Shown here piece by piece: positions 6,211-9,636 of a stretch of 9,636 bases of DNA (positions within the stretch are counted from its first letter, which is position 1; every line of letters starts with the position of its first letter). Both the position numbers and the translations under genes were made by a program. The DNA is from an uncultured Candidatus Saccharibacteria bacterium (GTDB lineage Bacteria; Patescibacteriota; Saccharimonadia; Saccharimonadales; Saccharimonadaceae): the NCBI GenBank assembly GCA_946187605.1, contig CAMHRH010000025.1, positions 1 to 9,636 of the forward strand. The letters run 5' to 3'. Below the pieces are notes generated by a model, which worked only from the letters and a program-made list of their open reading frames with translations, did no database searches and was not told the DNA's origin.

Positions 6211-6226
6211 AATGCCGCGCTACACT
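6198..6226 (+). promoter_or_regulatory. groESL promoter
   Basis: TTGACA (6198-6203, perfect -35), a 17-base spacer and TACACT (6221-6226). The -35 lies inside CIRCE. The predicted start is near 6233, giving a short leader of about 26 bases with a strong ribosome site. This is the only promoter here with a perfect -35. Confidence 0.85.
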
Positions 6227-6242
6227 AGGGGTAGAATTAATC

Positions 6243-6248
6243 AGGAGG
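6243..6248 (+). promoter_or_regulatory. Strong Shine-Dalgarno of groES
   Basis: AGGAGG, 10 bases before the groES ATG. It contrasts with the leaderless-looking starts of neighbouring genes. Confidence 0.85.
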
Positions 6249-6258
6249 AAATCACCAC

Positions 6259-6513
6259 ATGTCTATCAAACCTCTCGCTGATCGCGTCGTCGCCAAAAAA
6301 GACGCCGCTACCAGCACTACTACTTCCGGCATTTTACTCGGCGAAGCAAAAGAAAAGCCAACCACAGCCGTCGTTGAGTCAGTTGGTCCAGATGTTAAAG
6401 CCGTTAAAAAAGGCGATCACATCATTTATCGTGAATATTCCGCAACAGAAGTAAAATACGACAGCAAAGATTACCTGATTATCAAAGAAGAAGATATTTT
6501 AGCAACACTATAA
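6259..6513 (+). CDS. groES: Co-chaperonin GroES (Hsp10)
   Basis: This protein forms the heptameric lid of the GroEL folding chamber in the cytoplasm. KPLADRVVAK at the N-terminus is the family signature. A mobile loop ends in SGILLGEAKEKP, where ILL stands for the usual IVL that docks on GroEL, and VESVGPDVKAVKKGD and YLIIKEEDILA follow. At 84 residues it is about ten shorter than typical GroES (94-97), with the loss around the roof region and the C-terminal half. It is first gene of the operon, controlled by CIRCE, with a strong AGGAGG ribosome site. Its stop overlaps the groEL Shine-Dalgarno. Confidence 0.95.
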   Translation: MSIKPLADRVVAKKDAATSTTTSGILLGEAKEKPTTAVVESVGPDVKAVKKGDHIIYREYSATEVKYDSKDYLIIKEEDILATL

Positions 6514-6517
6514 GGAG
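6512..6517 (+). promoter_or_regulatory. Shine-Dalgarno of groEL overlapping the groES stop
   Basis: AAGGAG shares bases with the groES TAA and lies 5 bases before the groEL ATG. Ribosomes ending groES are placed to reinitiate on groEL. Confidence 0.8.
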
Positions 6518-6522
6518 TTTAC

Positions 6523-8148
6523 ATGGCAAAAAAAGTTTTCTACGACGACGAAGCTCGCGAAAAAGTTCTTGGCGGCGCGAAAGCGTTATATGACGCCGTC
6601 AAAGTTACCTTCGGCCCAAAAGGTCGCAATGTCGTAATAGAGAAGGGCTACGGCGCACCGACCATCACGCACGACGGTGTTACCGTCGCTGAAGCTGTCG
6701 ACCTTGGCAACGAAGATAACGAGACGCTCGGCTATCAAATGGGCGCAAAGCTCATCAAGACCGCCGCACAAAAGCTAAACAAAGTTGCCGGCGATGGTAC
6801 GACTACCGTTACAGTATTAACCTATAATATCCTCGCTGAAGCCAATAAGCTTATTGCCGCCGGACATAACCCAATGGATCTCCGCAAGGGTATCGAAGCG
6901 GCCGGCGCCGAAATCGTAAAGGGCATCAATAAGACCGCCGAGCAAATCGAAGGCGACGATAGTAAAGTCGCCGAAGTGGCCACGATTTCCGCTGGCGATG
7001 CTGAGATTGGCAAGCTCATTGCTAATGTTATCTCCAAAATCGGCAAAGACGGCGTCGTAACCGTCGAACAAGGCCAAGGTCTCGAAATGCAATCTGAAAT
7101 CACCGAAGGCTACACCTACGATAAAGGCTACGCATCGCCATTCTTTATTACCGATACGCAGCGCCAAGAAGCTACCTTTGACAAACCAGAGATTCTCATT
7201 ACCGATAAGAAAATTTCCGCCGTTAACGACATTGTCCCATTTCTTGAGAAGATGGCGCAAACCGGCCGCAAAGATCTTGTCATTATCGCCGAAGAAGTCG
7301 AAGGCGAAGCTTTATCCGTGCTCGTGCTTAATAAGCTCAAAGGCGTCTTCAATACGCTCGTCCTCAAAGCTCCGGCCTTCGGCGAGCAGCGCAAAGCTAT
7401 TATGGAGGATATCGCTACTCTAACCGGCGCAACTGTCGTATCCAGCGAGAAGGGAATGAGTCTAGAAGAATCCGGACTCGAAGTACTTGGCCAAGCACGC
7501 AAAATTATTGCAACCAAAGACCAAACTACTATCATTAATGGCTCCGGCGACGCTCGCGAAGTCAAAGCACGCATTGCAGACATCAAAGCGCAAGCCGAAA
7601 GTGCCATGTCGGATTATGAAACCGAGCAATTCAATAAACGTGCGGCTGCTCTTGCTGGCCGTGTCGCGGTTATCAAAGTCGGCGGTGCAACCGAAACCGA
7701 AATTGACGAAAAGAAATATCGCGTCGACGATGCGGTCGCCGCAACTAAAGCTGCCCTCGATGAAGGCATCGTCCCAGGTGGCGGCGTCACGCTCGTTAAT
7801 CTCGCAAAAAACATCAAAGACGACAACGCAGGCGCAACTATTCTCAAGAATGCCCTCAAGGCACCTTTTGTTCAAATTATGGAAAATGCCGGCCTCAATA
7901 GCCAAGCACTCCTAGCGCAAGTCGAATCAGCCAAAGACGGGCAGGGCATTAACGTCATGAAACCGAATGATGGTATTGTCGACCTTAAGAAAGCCGGCGT
8001 TGTTGATCCTGCTCGCGTTACTCGCGAGGCAGTGCAGAACGCCGTCAGCATCGCAGCCACCACTATCACCATGGGTGCATTAATTGTCGAAATTCCAGAG
8101 AAAGACAACCCTGCCGCTGCAGCCGGCATGGGCGGCGGAATGTACTAA
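6523..8148 (+). CDS. groEL: Chaperonin GroEL (Hsp60)
   Basis: This ATP-driven 14-subunit folding chamber works with GroES. At 541 residues it is standard length. Clear motifs are TFGPKGRNVV in the equatorial ATP site, GAPTITHDGV, AGDGTTT with catalytic Asp91, the apical-domain segment ending in IIAEEVEGEAL, the DEGIVPGGG signature near the C-terminal equatorial domain, and a short GMGGGMY tail like the GGM repeats of other GroELs. Against E. coli GroEL there is an insertion of about five residues before the MGA of the first equatorial region (GNEDNETLGYQ against EDKFEN), which explains Asp91 instead of Asp87. The start is fixed by the AAGGAG site. It ends the CIRCE-regulated operon, 9 bases after groES, and is closed by a strong terminator. 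Confidence 0.98.
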   Translation: MAKKVFYDDEAREKVLGGAKALYDAVKVTFGPKGRNVVIEKGYGAPTITHDGVTVAEAVDLGNEDNETLGYQMGAKLIKTAAQKLNKVAGDGTTTVTVLTYNILAEANKLIAAGHNPMDLRKGIEAAGAEIVKGINKTAEQIEGDDSKVAEVATISAGDAEIGKLIANVISKIGKDGVVTVEQGQGLEMQSEITEGYTYDKGYASPFFITDTQRQEATFDKPEILITDKKISAVNDIVPFLEKMAQTGRKDLVIIAEEVEGEALSVLVLNKLKGVFNTLVLKAPAFGEQRKAIMEDIATLTGATVVSSEKGMSLEESGLEVLGQARKIIATKDQTTIINGSGDAREVKARIADIKAQAESAMSDYETEQFNKRAAALAGRVAVIKVGGATETEIDEKKYRVDDAVAATKAALDEGIVPGGGVTLVNLAKNIKDDNAGATILKNALKAPFVQIMENAGLNSQALLAQVESAKDGQGINVMKPNDGIVDLKKAGVVDPARVTREAVQNAVSIAATTITMGALIVEIPEKDNPAAAAGMGGGMY

Positions 8149-8158
8149 ACCTACCAAC

Positions 8159-8190
8159 AAAAAAGACTAGTCTAACGGCTAGTCTTTTTT
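8159..8190 (+). terminator. Intrinsic terminator of groESL
   Basis: GACTAGTC and GGCTAGTC form an 8-bp stem around a UAAC (UMAC-type) tetraloop, extended by six A-T pairs, with TTTTTT on the 3' side. The A-run on the 5' side means it could also stop transcripts from the opposite strand. It begins 10 bases after the groEL stop. Confidence 0.93.
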
Positions 8191-8210
8191 ATATGTTTTA
8201 GTCATCAATA

Positions 8211-8238
8211 AAATATCCCCTGTCGCCAAGGGATATTT
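8211..8238 (-). terminator. Intrinsic terminator of the 146-residue gene
   Basis: On the minus strand a 12-bp stem (8238-8227 with 8222-8211, including one G-U pair) is closed by a GCGA (GNRA) tetraloop and runs into TTTTATTG. It lies 19 bases after the stop of the minus gene and back to back with the groESL terminator. Confidence 0.8.
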
Positions 8239-8257
8239 AAAGGCCTTTTAGATTAGA

Positions 8258-8698
8258 TTATTGGATTTGACCATCCACATTCGCAACTGGAATACCGAGC
8301 TTATCAATTGCCTCTACGATATAAAGTAGAGCTTCTGCTTTCGCCTTCTGCTCATCAATATTTTTTGCGGCATTATAGGCCGGCTCAATACAAGCCTTAT
8401 CCTCAGTAAGATCAATAATCTCCTTATAAATCTTGAATTTCTTCGCCGGTTCAATATCCACGCTCTCAATAATCGGACGAAGATCAGACAGAGCCATCGA
8501 TTTAACACGATCCAAATCTGGATCACCATATACAGCCTTGCCTGAAGCAATTGGCGGCTGCGCAACCTCAATTGGAGGAATCTCTGGTGCCGCTGGTGCC
8601 GGAACAACATCAGCTGCAGGAGCAGCTCCACCAGGGTTAGTAATGCTATTTATCGTTTGCTGCAACTCATCCGGAGTCGCATTATTATTTTGGTCCAT
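8258..8698 (-). CDS. Unassigned 146-residue protein with disordered Ala/Pro-rich N-terminus
   Basis: I do not recognise a family. Residues 1 to about 55 are rich in Asn, Ala and Pro (several PAPAAP-type stretches) and probably disordered. Residues about 60-140 look helical and charged (DLRPIIESVDIEPAKKFKIYKEIIDL, then IDEQKAKAEALLYIVEAIDKLG, each interrupted by turns), suggesting a small helical bundle. There is no signal peptide or membrane segment, so a cytoplasmic protein is expected. The start is supported by AAAGGTGG (8706-8713) 7 bases upstream. It follows the membrane-protein gene by 56 bases, may share its transcript, and ends in its own terminator. Confidence 0.75.
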   Translation of the reverse strand: MDQNNNATPDELQQTINSITNPGGAAPAADVVPAPAAPEIPPIEVAQPPIASGKAVYGDPDLDRVKSMALSDLRPIIESVDIEPAKKFKIYKEIIDLTEDKACIEPAYNAAKNIDEQKAKAEALLYIVEAIDKLGIPVANVDGQIQ

Positions 8699-8705
8699 CT
8701 TTAGC

Positions 8706-8713
8706 CCACCTTT
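8706..8713 (-). promoter_or_regulatory. Shine-Dalgarno of the 146-residue gene
   Basis: AAAGGTGG on the minus strand, 7 bases before the ATG at 8698. It fixes the start and shows a leader is present. Confidence 0.6.
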
Positions 8714-8736
8714 TATCTAATCTTTTAACTTATCTA

Positions 8737-8745
8737 ATATTAACA
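8737..8745 (-). promoter_or_regulatory. Weak candidate extended -10 for the 146-residue gene
   Basis: TGT-TAATAT on the minus strand would start a transcript near 8730, leaving a leader of about 32 bases that contains the AAAGGTGG site. A possible -35 (TTGCGT, 18-base spacer) is poor. Read-through from the upstream gene is the alternative. Confidence 0.25.
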
Positions 8746-8754
8746 CGTTTATGC

Positions 8755-9219
8755 TTATATACGCAAGAAGCGCACTAATTTGTCGAGTAGATCAATCTTT
8801 ACTGGCTCCATCGGCAAACGCGCCCCGAAGATGTCGACAATTTGCTCGCCTTCGGTCTCGGGAAAATAAATACGAACACGTGAGCCAAAACGTTTCTGTG
8901 GAATCAAAACTATACAGTAATGGTTGCTCTCATTCAAAACGCCAAACGACTTAAATCTATCGAACGTATATAAGTTATTACCCTCAGAAATGCCTTTATC
9001 TGATAGGGAATAATGCAACATCCGTGGCGGTCTTACTGTGTAGGTCAATAATGCTACCGCCGCTACAATCACCAATACCAAGAACGTCCATTGCTGTAGT
9101 AATACGGCAATCGCACAAAGTGCGACCACGACAAGTGCTAGCCCCACATACCAACCACCGTTCTTTTTATACTCGATATATTCGCGAGCTTCCCAGTTCA
9201 CAATCATCTTACTAGCCAT
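8755..9219 (-). CDS. Small two-helix membrane protein of unknown function
   Basis: A 154-residue protein. After a short polar N-terminus (about 22 residues, with WEAREY) come two hydrophobic helices, about 23-41 and 45-61, separated by a short QQW turn. A soluble domain of about 90 residues rich in beta-type sequence follows (LHYSLSDKGI, then YCIVLIPQK and VRIYFPE) and ends in a helix (IDLLDKLVRFL). The layout, an inner-membrane hairpin plus a small beta domain, resembles bacterial PH-like membrane proteins, but that is a guess from architecture. Both ends of the hairpin are probably cytoplasmic. An extended -10 lies 9 bases before the ATG and there is no Shine-Dalgarno. Confidence 0.8.
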   Translation of the reverse strand: MASKMIVNWEAREYIEYKKNGGWYVGLALVVVALCAIAVLLQQWTFLVLVIVAAVALLTYTVRPPRMLHYSLSDKGISEGNNLYTFDRFKSFGVLNESNHYCIVLIPQKRFGSRVRIYFPETEGEQIVDIFGARLPMEPVKIDLLDKLVRFLRI

Positions 9220-9228
9220 ATTAATATC

Positions 9229-9237
9229 ATTATAACA
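9229..9237 (-). promoter_or_regulatory. Extended -10 promoter of the membrane-protein gene
   Basis: TGT-TATAAT on the minus strand, 9 bases before the ATG at 9219, gives a predicted leader of 0-3 bases. Confidence 0.6.
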
Positions 9238-9258
9238 TAAGCATCATTTTCGCCCATC

Positions 9259-9285
9259 AAAAAATGCCCCCATATCTGCGAGCAT
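9259..9285 (-). terminator. Intrinsic terminator of tRNA-Ser
   Basis: On the minus strand, ATGCTC and GGGCAT (9285-9280 with 9269-9264) form a 6-bp stem with one G-U pair. The 10-base loop can add two more pairs beyond a G-G mismatch, around GATA. TTTTTT follows. It starts 4 bases after the encoded CCA. Confidence 0.8.
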
Positions 9286-9289
9286 CTTT

Positions 9290-9382
9290 TGGCGGAGGGT
9301 GAGAGATTCGAACTCTCGCACCAGCTTTCGCCAGTCTAACGATTTAGCAAACCGTCCCCTTCAGCCACTTGGGTAACCCTCC
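9290..9382 (-). tRNA. tRNA-Ser(GCU), CCA encoded
   Basis: The acceptor strands GGAGGGT (9382-9376) and ACCCTCC (9300-9294) pair perfectly, followed by G discriminator and a genomic CCA (9292-9290). The anticodon stem ACGGT/ATCGT holds loop TTGCTAA with anticodon GCT at 9348-9346, reading AGC/AGU codons. A long variable arm with a GAAA loop (class II) and the T-arm GAGAG-TTCGAAT-CTCTC confirm serine. It has its own terminator downstream; its promoter is not clear. Confidence 0.97.
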
Positions 9383-9423
9383 AATACACACTATCTTATC
9401 ACAGCTACCGAATATTTGCTAGC

Positions 9424-9452
9424 TAGACAAGTATAATAAAAGTGTTTATAAT
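9424..9452 (+). promoter_or_regulatory. Promoter of the exported-protein gene
   Basis: TAGACA (9424-9429, five of six to the -35 consensus), a 17-base spacer, and TATAAT (9447-9452). The predicted start near 9459 gives a leader of about 27 bases. A second TATAAT at 9432-9437 has no -35 and is less likely. Confidence 0.6.
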
Positions 9453-9485
9453 TAAATTATCTTTTAAGGATAAATATTTAGACCT

Positions 9486-9636
9486 ATGAAAAAATCTTTC
9501 AAAAAAATTAGCCAAATCATCACCGGCGCCGCAACTGCAGTAACGCTTTTTGCCGGTCGCGCAATGGCAGCAGATAATCCAGCGCAAACCGGCGCAAATG
9601 CCGCAAAAGCTGACGGTATGCCTACTGAACTTATTG
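9486..9636 (+). CDS. Exported protein, N-terminal 50 residues only; possibly VirB2/pilin-like
   Basis: The gene is cut by the right edge. The 50 visible residues begin with a classical Sec signal peptide: a basic start (MKKSFKK), a hydrophobic core (about 10-24) and a probable cleavage site AMA-AD after residue 28. The following mature part is polar and Ala/Asn-rich and reaches MPTELI. In CPR bacteria many short secreted precursors of this type continue with PTxL(I/F) into two membrane helices of the VirB2/TrbC pilin-like family; that identity is inference from pattern and cannot be confirmed here. A weak AAGGA site (9466-9470) lies 15 bases from the ATG, longer than ideal, and no other in-frame start is available. 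Confidence 0.7.
   Translation, partial: MKKSFKKISQIITGAATAVTLFAGRAMAADNPAQTGANAAKADGMPTELI

Noticed and set aside
6817..7905. Long open frames antisense to groEL (6817-7260, 7128-7607, 7462-7905) and in a shifted plus frame (7487-7915)
   Set aside because: They lie inside a fully conserved groEL, have no ribosome or promoter signals, and encode low-complexity, family-less sequences typical of shadows of a GC-rich third-position gene.
9419..9426. CTAGCTAG palindrome upstream of the exported-protein gene
   Set aside because: It is only 8 bases, overlaps the -35, and has no second copy or arm. It could easily be chance.
1..9636. CRISPR array, insertion sequence, integron or phage genes
   Set aside because: No regularly spaced repeats, transposase or integrase motifs, or phage proteins are visible. 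The tRNA-Ser 3' end shows no duplicated segment in the window that would mark an integrated element.

Overview
The window looks like chromosomal DNA from a small-genome bacterium, most likely a member of the Candidate Phyla Radiation close to Saccharibacteria (TM7). The reasons are an unusually compact layout, standard code (TGA is a real stop at 933-935, which argues against the UGA-recoding Gracilibacteria and Absconditabacteria), a domain-trimmed MurE, a short GroES, several genes that appear to be leaderless, and lineage-type small membrane proteins. This assignment is inference; no rRNA is present.

Left part (1-1783): the 5' end of a tRNA on the minus strand, a short regulatory stretch that may encode a small RNA, then a two-gene plus-strand unit. 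The first gene is a MurE-like central domain that has lost the catalytic motifs. The second overlaps it by ATGA and is an arginine deiminase/dimethylargininase-type protein with two altered active-site positions.

Middle part (1784-6155): a MurE-type Mur ligase without the N-terminal UDP-binding domain (minus), diverging over 52 bp from a GT4 glycosyltransferase and a galE UDP-glucose 4-epimerase (plus). These face a GT2 glycosyltransferase (minus) whose stop codon abuts the galE stop. The galE terminator lies inside the GT2 coding sequence. Together this is a small cell-envelope island: peptidoglycan precursor ligase, sugar-nucleotide epimerase and two glycosyltransferases.

Right part (6156-9636): a CIRCE-controlled groES-groEL operon closed by a strong hairpin terminator, two small unassigned minus-strand genes (an Ala/Pro-rich 146-residue protein and a two-helix membrane protein), a complete tRNA-Ser(GCU) with its own terminator, and the first 50 codons of an exported, possibly VirB2/pilin-like, protein cut by the window edge.

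The strongest system-level signal is in translation and transcription signals. Five genes have a -10 box 6-9 bases upstream of ATG and no room for a leader, while groES, groEL and the 146-residue gene have Shine-Dalgarno sites. I found no CRISPR array, insertion sequence or toxin-antitoxin pair.
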